A DNA stretch of 5,814 bases from Planctomycetaceae bacterium (lineage in GTDB: Bacteria > Planctomycetota > Planctomycetia > Pirellulales > Thermoguttaceae). Positions within the stretch are counted from its first letter, which is position 1. The number at the start of each line of letters is the position of its first letter. The position numbers and the translations under genes were made by a program. Under the pieces are notes generated by a model, which saw nothing but the letters and a program-made list of their open reading frames with translations, was not told the origin of the DNA and searched no databases. The stretch is from assembly GCA_003532715.1 (NCBI GenBank), contig DOEZ01000690.1, positions 1-5,814 of the forward strand. The letters are read 5' to 3'. Of the stretch, positions 1 to 5,802 are shown piece by piece.

Positions 1-866
1 TCTTCGAGCCGCTGTGGAATCGCAACTACGTGGATCACGTGCAGATCACCATGGCCGAGTCGGTGGGCGTGGAGCACCGGGGCGGGTACTATGACAAGTC
101 CGGCGTGCTGCGCGACATGTTCCAGAACCACCTGCTGCAACTCCTCACGCTCACGGCGATGGAAGGGCCTTCGCGGTTCGAGGCCGACTCGGTCCGCGAC
201 GAAAAGGTGAAGGTGCTTCGCGCCATCCGGCCCATGCGGCCCGACGAAGTTGCCGCCCGCACCGTCCGCGGCCGATACCGAGGATATCTCGACGAGCCCG
301 ACGTGTCGGCCCAAAGCCAAACGGGCACGTTCGCCGCGATTCGGTTGTCGATCGACAACTGGCGATGGCAAGGGGTGCCATTCTATCTTCGCAGCGGCAA
401 GGGCATGTCGTGCCGCACCACGCAAATCGTGATCCAGTTTCGAACGCCGCCCCACATGATGTTCGATCGCGGGTCGAGGGAATTGTACGACGCGAATCGG
501 CTCGTTCTGCAGATTCAGCCCGCCGAGGGCATCCAGTTGCACTTCCAGACGAAGGTGCCCGACGCGGGGATGCTGTTGCGGCAGACCGAGTTGGATTTCG
601 ATTTCCGCCGCCGCTTTGCCGGTGACATGCCCGAGGCTTATCAGCGGCTGCTGTTGGACGTGCTGCAAGGCGACGCCAGCCTGTTCGCCCGGGCCGACGA
701 GGTCGAACTGGCCTGGGGGCTCATCGATCCGATTCAGCAAGTTTGGGATTCGGGCTTGCCCGAGATGGCCGACTACGAGCCGGGCGGTTGGGGACCGGCT
801 GCGTCGAGCGAGTGGATGCGGCACGAGGGGCGTTTGTGGTTCGATTCGTGTCCCGTGTTGCATTAG
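1..866 (+). CDS. zwf: Glucose-6-phosphate 1-dehydrogenase, C-terminal part (5' end outside window)
   Basis: This enzyme oxidises glucose-6-phosphate to 6-phosphogluconolactone with reduction of NADP+, the entry step of the oxidative pentose phosphate pathway in the cytoplasm. The reading frame is already open at base 3 and begins FEPLWNRNYVDHVQIT, matching the family stretch 'WNR..VDHVqIT.AE'. It continues with RDMFQNHLLQ (visible residues about 37-46), the conserved DSVRDEKVKVLRAIRP, and YLRSGKGM (about 128-135), all hallmarks of the C-terminal substrate-binding/dimer domain. It ends with the usual W-rich tail (GGWGPAASSEWM) and a TAG stop. About 287 of an expected 480-510 residues are visible. 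The NADP-binding fold and the catalytic RIDHYLGKE motif must lie upstream, so catalytic competence cannot be judged. A GTG at base 30 is an internal valine codon, not the start. No 6-phosphogluconolactonase gene follows it directly. Confidence 0.96.
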   Translation, partial: FEPLWNRNYVDHVQITMAESVGVEHRGGYYDKSGVLRDMFQNHLLQLLTLTAMEGPSRFEADSVRDEKVKVLRAIRPMRPDEVAARTVRGRYRGYLDEPDVSAQSQTGTFAAIRLSIDNWRWQGVPFYLRSGKGMSCRTTQIVIQFRTPPHMMFDRGSRELYDANRLVLQIQPAEGIQLHFQTKVPDAGMLLRQTELDFDFRRRFAGDMPEAYQRLLLDVLQGDASLFARADEVELAWGLIDPIQQVWDSGLPEMADYEPGGWGPAASSEWMRHEGRLWFDSCPVLH

Positions 867-1014
867 GCGAAGCGTTTGCATGGACGGGGCAATCGTCATC
901 GCTCGAATGCAAAATAGGCGGACCATGGCACCCGGTTCGACGCTCGGATAGAAGAATGGGCAATTCACGGGGTGAACGGAAACATCAGTCGCCTTTGAAT
1001 CGACCCGACAGGCG

Positions 1015-1079
1015 TGGCCGGCCGGCCATTGGTCCAATCCGTAAGTCCTTGCGGCGTCGGCCGTTGTGTCCGGCCGATG
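1015..1079. repeat. Palindrome and hairpin cluster upstream of the M24 gene
   Basis: Bases 1015-1028 (TGGCCGGCCGGCCA) are a perfect 14-base palindrome. They are followed directly by ATTGG-T-CCAAT, overlapping at base 1028 and running to 1038. Bases 1057-1063 (TCGGCCG) and 1071-1077 (CGGCCGA) form a perfect 7-bp stem with a 7-base loop, extendable by a G-T and a C-G pair. There is no T run after it, so a standard intrinsic terminator is not supported. The repeats could be a protein-binding site, an RNA fold in a leader, or chance in a GGCC-rich stretch. Confidence 0.4.
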
Positions 1080-1200
1080 GTTGAGTGAACACGCGACGCC
1101 CGATTTGCCGACTGGCGAAGTCGTCTCGCTTTGTTTATCCTGATCCCAGAGGCCGCGCGTGCCTCGCGTTTTCCTCTACTCCCACCTCTCCGATTCGACG

Positions 1201-1206
1201 AAAGGA
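1201..1206 (+). promoter_or_regulatory. Ribosome-binding site setting the M24 start
   Basis: AAAGGA lies 7 bases before ATG 1214. It selects that ATG over the in-frame GTG at 1085, which has no Shine-Dalgarno match and would add 43 Arg/Pro-rich residues in front of the Tat signal. Confidence 0.75.
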
Positions 1207-1213
1207 ACGAGCC

Positions 1214-2713
1214 ATGTTCTCGCCCCGTGACTCGCAGAAGTCTTCCTCGCCCCCGATACGACCCCTCGCCGACCGGCGAGCCTTTCTTCGGCGATCGACC
1301 GCGGCCGTCGCCGGGTTGGGGGCGGCCGCCTTCGCTTCGACCAGCTCCCTGCGTGCCGAACAGCCCGGGCCGGGGTCTTCGCGCCGGGTCGGTCTCGCGC
1401 CAGGACCGAGCGTCGCGTCGCGTCAGCCCCTCTCTAGCTCACCCGGCTCGGTTTGCCGGCTCGCTACCCCGCGCGTGCTCACGCTCCGCGAGCAGGACGA
1501 AGTAACTCACCGCATCATTGAGAAACGACTCGACACGGTCGTGCCGCTCGCCATGCGCGAAGCCGGAATCGACATGTGGCTGATCCTCTGCTACGAAGAC
1601 GCCTACGATCCCATTCACACGAGTATGACCCCCATGAACACGTGGCGGCCCATTCTCCAGATGCTGGTCTTCTTCGACCGAGGACCCGACCAGGGCGTCG
1701 AACGGTTCAATATTTCCATGACCAACATGCGTGGCCTTTTCGAAGAACCGTGGAAGGGACGCTACGAAAAAGAGCAGTGGGCCGTGCTCCGCGAAATGAT
1801 CGCGGCGCGCGATCCCAAACGGATCGGAATCCACGTTGGCGACGTTCAATGGCTTGCCATGGGGTTGACGTGGTCGCTCCACCAAATGCTTCGGGAAGCC
1901 CTACCCGAAAAATACGCCGCCCGGCTCGAATCGGCCGAGCCGACGGCCACCCGCTGGGGCGCGACGCTGATCGACGACGAGATCGAGCTTTACAAGCACG
2001 TGGTCGACGTGGCCAGCACGCTGATTTCGGAGTCGTACAGCCGCAAGGCAATTGTCCCCGGCGCGACGACGATCGACGATCTGGTTTGGTATCATTCGCA
2101 GCGCGTCGTCGAACTGGGAATGGAATTGGCCTTTCCGCCGTCGTTTTACCGATTTCGGAGCGACGCGGAAACGGCTCGCTTCGGCGTCGACGATCCGCTG
2201 CTCCGACCGGGTGACTTCATCCGGTGCGACATCGGCCTTCGGTATCTGCGTCTGATCACCGATCAGCAACATTGGGCCTATATTCTGGGTCCGGGCGAAA
2301 CCGACGCTCCCGAGCCGATGCGCCGGCGCATGGCCCAAACACATCGGCTTCAGCACATATTCATGGACGAAATGCGCGAGGGTCTCACCGGCGATGAGAT
2401 GCTCGCGAACATGTTGGCGCGGGCTCATCGCGAGGGAATAACCAATCCAAAGATCTACTCGCATTCACTCGGCATTTTCCTGCACGAGCCGGGGCCGTTG
2501 ATCGGCCTACCGTGGGAACAAACCAGCAATCCGGGACGCGGCGACGTCAAACTGCGAGAGAACTCCGCGTTCGCGATGGAGCTCTCGACCGGTGGTCCGA
2601 TACCCGAATGGAGCGCGAACGACTTCCGCGTGGCGTTGGAGGAAAACGTCGTGTTCACGCAGGGCCGTTGCCGACCCATCAGCGGACTTCAGAAGGAGTT
2701 CTACCTGGTGTGA
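1214..2713 (+). CDS. Tat-exported M24 family metallopeptidase (Xaa-Pro aminopeptidase-like)
   Basis: Predicted 499-residue metal-dependent peptidase with a pita-bread fold, probably releasing N-terminal residues next to proline outside the cytoplasmic membrane. Residues 20-27 (DRRAFLRR) are a twin-arginine motif followed by an Ala-rich hydrophobic stretch (28-46) and a likely signal-peptidase site after SLRA (residue 48). A Ser/Pro/Gly-rich linker follows to about residue 85. The N-terminal creatinase-like domain includes EKRLDTVVPLAMREAGIDMW and LVFFDRG. The catalytic domain spans about 250-499 and keeps the five expected metal ligands: D339 (RCDIG), D350 (ITDQQHW), H417 (YSHSLG), E456 (AMELS) and E476 (ALEENVV). 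H424 matches the conserved second histidine. ATG 1214 is chosen for its AAAGGA site and because it places the signal correctly. Exact substrate is unknown; proline specificity is inferred from the family only. It may be transcribed alone or with the next gene, 91 bases downstream. Confidence 0.9.
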   Translation: MFSPRDSQKSSSPPIRPLADRRAFLRRSTAAVAGLGAAAFASTSSLRAEQPGPGSSRRVGLAPGPSVASRQPLSSSPGSVCRLATPRVLTLREQDEVTHRIIEKRLDTVVPLAMREAGIDMWLILCYEDAYDPIHTSMTPMNTWRPILQMLVFFDRGPDQGVERFNISMTNMRGLFEEPWKGRYEKEQWAVLREMIAARDPKRIGIHVGDVQWLAMGLTWSLHQMLREALPEKYAARLESAEPTATRWGATLIDDEIELYKHVVDVASTLISESYSRKAIVPGATTIDDLVWYHSQRVVELGMELAFPPSFYRFRSDAETARFGVDDPLLRPGDFIRCDIGLRYLRLITDQQHWAYILGPGETDAPEPMRRRMAQTHRLQHIFMDEMREGLTGDEMLANMLARAHREGITNPKIYSHSLGIFLHEPGPLIGLPWEQTSNPGRGDVKLRENSAFAMELSTGGPIPEWSANDFRVALEENVVFTQGRCRPISGLQKEFYLV

Positions 2714-2804
2714 TCCACAGAAATCGACCAATGTCGCCGGTTAATGGACGAATAGTCCTCTGAGGAATTGGACGGGGACCATCTTGTTTGGAGCCGGTTC
2801 CGCC

Positions 2805-3512
2805 ATGGAAGAATGCCGCGCCGTTGAGTCATGTTGCCGATGTCAGGCGAGCGGCGACTCCACCGAACTGTTGCCTCTCTGGGACGGGAATGTGTATTGC
2901 CCGGTGTGCATCGAGTCGGCGTCGCCGGAGTTGTTGCGCCAAGCTAGGGAACATTCTATCCTGGAGGATGAACTTCCTTGGAATGCGAAGGAGCATATCC
3001 GCGCCATCTTACGCCTTCATCTTGTTATCACTGCCGTCTGGGTTGCTGTTTTTGCCTGGATCTGCTTACCGACACTGGTCAAGGATGGCACAGCCATTTT
3101 TCTGGGCCTTCTACTCATTGCGGCTTCCATTGGCGTCCTGGTCTTCGCAATACAAGGCCCAATTTGGTTCTGCCTGGGAAGGAAAACGCGGCCGAGCATG
3201 ACGCTAAGCAACGGAACGCTGACGATCAAGAGTCCGTGCCTGTCGCGTCGATGCAAACCCTTATGCACCCCCCTCGAACAATGGACCTGGTACGAGGGTA
3301 AGGTAAAGCACGATTCTTCTTATCGTGGCCTCGCGCGACGCGGTCAGAGGGCTATTGTTCTTGTGTACACGCCACCCGGAGGATTCCTCAAAACCTTCTT
3401 TCGGTACAAATTGGCTTGTGGCTTGACCGACGAACGCTATGCAGTATGGAAGGCGTTTCTGCAAGTTAGCGGGCTGAGGGAGTATGAAGGAATGCTGAGA
3501 AATTCCGACTGA
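2805..3512 (+). CDS. Hypothetical membrane protein with two CxxC motifs and two membrane segments
   Basis: I do not recognise a named family. The 235-residue product has three visible parts. Residues 10-35 hold CCRC and CPVC, two CxxC pairs 18 residues apart around GNVYC, consistent with a small zinc ribbon or treble clef. Residues about 72-92 and 96-124 are hydrophobic and look like two membrane helices joined by a short loop (VKDGT). The rest (about 126-235) is soluble, rich in beta-type segments (MTLSNGTLTIK, AIVLVYTP), and ends in a helix (ERYAVWKAFLQ), reminiscent of a PH-like fold, though that is a guess. Both ends would probably be cytoplasmic. Start choice is uncertain: ATG 2805 has GGAG 11 bases upstream; TTG 2784, adding seven residues, has GGGGA 5 bases upstream. 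Base composition is markedly lower in G+C than the neighbours, hinting at relaxed selection or transfer. The coding reading is supported by the patterned cysteines and hydrophobic segments. Confidence 0.72.
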   Translation: MEECRAVESCCRCQASGDSTELLPLWDGNVYCPVCIESASPELLRQAREHSILEDELPWNAKEHIRAILRLHLVITAVWVAVFAWICLPTLVKDGTAIFLGLLLIAASIGVLVFAIQGPIWFCLGRKTRPSMTLSNGTLTIKSPCLSRRCKPLCTPLEQWTWYEGKVKHDSSYRGLARRGQRAIVLVYTPPGGFLKTFFRYKLACGLTDERYAVWKAFLQVSGLREYEGMLRNSD

Positions 3513-3540
3513 ACTCCCCGAAGGTGGTATTTTCGCGACG

Positions 3541-3569
3541 TTGACCGTTTTTGGCATCCGGGCTATAAT
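3541..3569 (+). promoter_or_regulatory. Sigma-70 type promoter for dnaG
   Basis: TTGACC (3541-3546), a 17-base spacer and a perfect TATAAT (3564-3569) make a near-consensus housekeeping promoter 28 bases after the preceding gene. Transcription should start near 3576, giving a leader of about 220 bases before dnaG. The -10 box is enclosed by an inverted repeat, CGGGC (3559-3563) and GCCCG (3572-3576), and the discriminator is GC-rich (TCGCCCG). In Escherichia coli a GC-rich discriminator is typical of promoters under stringent (ppGpp) control; whether that applies here is inference. Confidence 0.85.
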
Positions 3570-3618
3570 TCGCCCGTCGTCGCACCAATGTGGTTTTGGG
3601 CGATGATGCGTCTCGGAC

Positions 3619-3663
3619 GATTCGGGGACTAAGACACGGCGAAGGGATTTGCCGCCCCGAGTC
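3619..3663 (+). promoter_or_regulatory. Two-helix stem-loop in the dnaG leader
   Basis: GATTCGGGG (3619-3627) pairs with CCCCGAGTC (3655-3663) over nine base pairs including one G-U. Inside it CGGC (3637-3640) pairs with GCCG (3651-3654), closing a 10-base loop. The two helices abut on the 3' side and are separated by a 9-base bulge on the 5' side. The element sits about 40 bases after the predicted transcription start. No known riboswitch family is recognised, and there is no T run, so a simple attenuator is not supported. Confidence 0.45.
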
Positions 3664-3714
3664 ATCGCAGTCAACCTTGTGCCGCTTTCACGGAGCTATG
3701 CGAAAGTGGTTTTG

Positions 3715-3740
3715 CTCGCGACGCGGAATGCGTTCGCGGG
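3715..3740 (+). promoter_or_regulatory. GC-rich hairpin in the dnaG leader
   Basis: CGCGACGC (3717-3724) pairs with GCGTTCGCG (3730-3738) with one bulged T and a GGAAT loop. A C-G pair and a U-G pair can extend the base. It lies about 60 bases before the chosen dnaG start and would be stable in RNA. No T run follows, so it may affect transcript stability or translation rather than termination, or it may be incidental. Confidence 0.4.
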
Positions 3741-3788
3741 CCGGCGGCTCGGTCGCCCGTGAAATGGAAGTCACGCGTCAGGTTACAC

Positions 3789-3793
3789 AGGAG
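3789..3793 (+). promoter_or_regulatory. Ribosome-binding site setting the dnaG start
   Basis: AGGAG lies 6 bases before GTG 3800, an ideal spacing. It decides the start against the in-frame ATG 3764 and GTG 3590, neither of which has a comparable site. Confidence 0.75.
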
Positions 3794-3799
3794 CGTAGG

Positions 3800-5683
3800 G
3801 TGTCAGGGGGATATTTACTGGACACCAAGGAGCAAGTCCGCCAGGCGATCGACATCGTCGATCTGGTGGGCAGCTACGTTCAGTTGCGTCGTCAAGGACG
3901 CGGCTATGTCGGCCGCTGCCCCTGGCACGACGACTCTCGCCCCAGCCTTCAAGTGAATCCCGAGCGGCAAAGCTGGAAATGCTGGGTTTGCGACATCGGC
4001 GGAGACATCTTCAGTTTCGTGATGCAGGCCGAGGGGGTCGAGTTTCGCGAGGCGCTGGAGATGCTGGCCGAGCGGGCCGGCATTGCGATCCGGCAGCCTC
4101 ACCGTGAACCGTCGGCGCCACCCACCACGCCGGAAGCCAAGGCTCGCGATAAGAAGACGCTTTATCGGGCCATGGCCTGGGCCGAGACGAAGTACCACCG
4201 CTGCCTGCTCGAATCGCCCGAGGCCGAACCGGCCCGACAGTATCTCAAACGCCGCGGGATCAACGCCGAGAGCATCGCGAAATTTCACCTCGGCTTCGCC
4301 CCCGAACAGTCAAACTGGATCGTTCGCCAGGCCGAGCGGAGCACGGCGCCCGAGGCCGTGCTCGAAGCGATCGGGCTTCTGGCGGCGCGGCCCGACGGCG
4401 GTTATTACGAACGATTCCACGGACGTCTGCTCTTTTCGATCCGCGACGCGCAAGGTCGCCCGGTCGGACTCGGCGGCCGCGTGCTGCCGGAAACGGGCTC
4501 GACCAGCCCAGCCAAATACATCAACTCGCCGGAAACGCCATTGTTCACGAAGAGCCACCTGCTTTACGGGCTCGATCTGGCGAAGGACGCCTTGCGGAGC
4601 GTGAGGGACGCGAACGAGAAGACGATTCTGGTGATGGAGGGATACACCGACGTCATCGTGGCCCATCAGCACGGTTTCGCCAACGCGGTGGCCGTTTTGG
4701 GCACGGCATTGGGCGCGCAACACGTGCAGATACTCAAGCGATTCGCCGATCGGGTCGTGCTCGTGCTCGACGGCGACGAGGCGGGCCAGAAGCGAACGGC
4801 CGAGGTGCTCGAACTATTCGTGGCGCAGGACGTTGATTTGCGGATTCTGACGCTGCCCGAGGCGAGCGACCCGTGCGACTACTTGCAGGAGCACGGCGGG
4901 CAGGCTTTCCGCGACTTGCTGAACGAGTCGGCTGTCGACGCTTTGGAGCACGCATTCCGGCACTTCACTCGCGGCATCGACATCGACCGCGACATCCATG
5001 GCGCCAGTCGCGCATTGGACCAGATGGCGACCTTGCTGGCCAAGTCGCCGCGTCCGACGGGCCCCAACCGATTCCGAGAAGAGAAGATTCTCGGCCGGCT
5101 GGCAACTCGTTTTCGCGTTGCCGAGGAGGACATTCGAGCAAGGTTGACACAGTTGCGCCGCCGTGGTCGCGGGCCGGTCTACACGTCGCCAAGCGCGCCG
5201 CCGGCCCACGGCGCGCCGATCCGCGTTGCCGAGCTTCACCAGCGTTCGCCGAGCGAGTGCGAACTGGTCGAGTTGATCGTCGCCTGTCCCGATTTGCTGG
5301 CCGAGGCCCGGGAGTCGTTCCCGGCGGAGCGGATGACCGAGGCGGCGCTACGATACGTTTACGAAACATGCTGCCGGCTGGCCGACGCGGGCACAACGCC
5401 CGATTTCGACCGACTCATGTTGGAGTTCGACCAACCGGCGATGAAGAATCTTCTGCTGGAACTGGAGCAATCCCCGCGAATCGTGGGCATTGCCGACCCT
5501 GCCATTTTGCTGAAGGAGTTAATCAAGAACCACGAACGGATGGAAGTTGACAAGCGACATCCGTCGCGACTGGCGGCACTAAAAGACGAGGGCTTGGACG
5601 AAAGCCAAAAACAAGATTTGCTGCGAGTTGTGATGGAAGAGCTGCGAGCCCGACATGGCATTTCCGATCCCACGGACGGGTAG
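3800..5683 (+). CDS. dnaG: DNA primase DnaG
   Basis: DnaG synthesises RNA primers at the replication fork, recruited by the DnaB helicase. The 627-residue product has the full bacterial layout. The N-terminal CHC2 zinc finger has ligands C40, H43, C61 and C64 (CPWH and CWVC), where most bacteria have CPFH and CFGC. The RNA polymerase core follows with RFHGRLLFSI, GLGGRVL and KYINSPETPLFTK; K239 and K251 keep the 12-residue spacing of E. coli K229 and K241. The TOPRIM domain shows MEGYTD (E280) and LDGDEAG (D324, D326), the metal-binding acidic residues, then SDPCDYL. A Pro/Ala-rich linker (about 460-475) leads to a helical C-terminal region (about 485-627), the expected DnaB-interaction domain, too divergent to confirm by eye. 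Start GTG 3800 is chosen for its AGGAG site and because the following DTKEQVRQAIDIVDLV aligns with the normal DnaG N-terminus. It has its own promoter; the usual operon partner rpoD is not visible. Confidence 0.97.
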   Translation: MSGGYLLDTKEQVRQAIDIVDLVGSYVQLRRQGRGYVGRCPWHDDSRPSLQVNPERQSWKCWVCDIGGDIFSFVMQAEGVEFREALEMLAERAGIAIRQPHREPSAPPTTPEAKARDKKTLYRAMAWAETKYHRCLLESPEAEPARQYLKRRGINAESIAKFHLGFAPEQSNWIVRQAERSTAPEAVLEAIGLLAARPDGGYYERFHGRLLFSIRDAQGRPVGLGGRVLPETGSTSPAKYINSPETPLFTKSHLLYGLDLAKDALRSVRDANEKTILVMEGYTDVIVAHQHGFANAVAVLGTALGAQHVQILKRFADRVVLVLDGDEAGQKRTAEVLELFVAQDVDLRILTLPEASDPCDYLQEHGGQAFRDLLNESAVDALEHAFRHFTRGIDIDRDIHGASRALDQMATLLAKSPRPTGPNRFREEKILGRLATRFRVAEEDIRARLTQLRRRGRGPVYTSPSAPPAHGAPIRVAELHQRSPSECELVELIVACPDLLAEARESFPAERMTEAALRYVYETCCRLADAGTTPDFDRLMLEFDQPAMKNLLLELEQSPRIVGIADPAILLKELIKNHERMEVDKRHPSRLAALKDEGLDESQKQDLLRVVMEELRARHGISDPTDG

Positions 5684-5711
5684 GACCATGACCGGGTGGA
5701 TCGCGGACGAA

Positions 5712-5761
5712 GGCTTTTTCGATCGGAAGAAGCCGCGTCGGCCGACGATCACCTTTTTTTT
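5712..5761 (+). terminator. Hairpin, short palindrome and T8 run after dnaG (possible terminator or attenuator)
   Basis: GGCTTTTTC (5712-5720) pairs with GAAGAAGCC (5726-5734) over nine base pairs including one G-U, with a GATCG loop, starting 28 bases after the dnaG stop. Next come a perfect 12-base palindrome, CGTCGGCCGACG (5736-5747), and, six bases later, eight T (5754-5761). The main hairpin is 19 bases from the T run and the nearer palindrome gives only a 4-bp stem, so this is not a textbook intrinsic terminator. It could be a weak terminator or a processing site before a downstream gene. Confidence 0.4.
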
Positions 5762-5768
5762 CTCACCG

Positions 5769-5802
5769 CGTTGACATCGGCTCGACCCCGCCGGAGTCAA
5801 CG
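5769..5802. repeat. Inverted repeat near the right edge
   Basis: CGTTGAC (5769-5775) and GTCAACG (5796-5802) are perfect 7-base inverted arms. Inside, after one A-A mismatch, TCGGC can pair with GCCGG using one G-U, leaving an 8-base loop. The left arm contains TTGACA, identical to the -35 consensus, but there is no matching -10. It may be an operator or RNA fold for the gene beyond the window. Confidence 0.4.

Larger units (their letters stand above)
867..1213. other. Intergenic gap between zwf and the M24 peptidase gene
   Basis: These 347 bases hold no reading frame that resembles a known protein. Open frames that cross the region on either strand give Arg/Pro-rich, low-quality translations. 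I find no good -35/-10 pair for the peptidase gene; TTGCCG at 1105 and TTTATC at 1134 are 23 bases apart, too far. No hairpin followed by a T run terminates zwf. The gap does hold a 14-base palindrome and a 7-bp hairpin (listed separately) and a distant inverted repeat, TTTGCAT at 875-881 with ATGCAAA at 907-913. It ends in the ribosome-binding site of the next gene. Confidence 0.6.

Noticed and set aside
875..913. TTTGCAT/ATGCAAA inverted repeat after zwf as a terminator
   Set aside because: The seven-base arms are separated by 25 bases and no T run follows.
743..1084. Plus-strand open frame running from the zwf end into the intergenic gap
   Set aside because: The first part is zwf in another frame and the rest is Arg-rich with no motif; there is no plausible start signal.
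1085..1213. N-terminal extension of the M24 protein from GTG 1085
   Set aside because: It has no ribosome-binding site, its 43 residues are Arg/Pro-rich with no family similarity, and it would bury the Tat signal internally.
1439..2464. Long minus-strand open frames (1439-1885 and 1901-2464) and a plus-strand frame (1576-2214) within the M24 gene
   Set aside because: They lie wholly or almost wholly inside a gene with strong family motifs in its own frame; their translations show no motifs and reflect GC-rich codon structure.
2746..2765. GGAC-gaata-GTCC hairpin and CCTC-T-GAGG dyad between the M24 and membrane-protein genes
   Set aside because: Four-base arms are expected by chance and there is no T run or nearby promoter to give them meaning.
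4873..5550. 225-residue plus-strand open frame inside dnaG
   Set aside because: It is Arg/Gly/Pro-rich with no recognisable domain and fully overlaps the conserved dnaG frame.
5688..5774. 28-codon frame from ATG 5688 just after dnaG
   Set aside because: The only Shine-Dalgarno-like bases (AGGA) are two bases from the ATG, the peptide ends FFFSPR because of the T8 run, and it overlies the hairpin cluster; coding is unsupported.
5771..5799. TTGACA at 5771 as the -35 of a promoter for the next gene
   Set aside because: At 17 bases spacing the -10 position reads GAGTCA and 16 or 18 spacing is no better, so only half a promoter is present.
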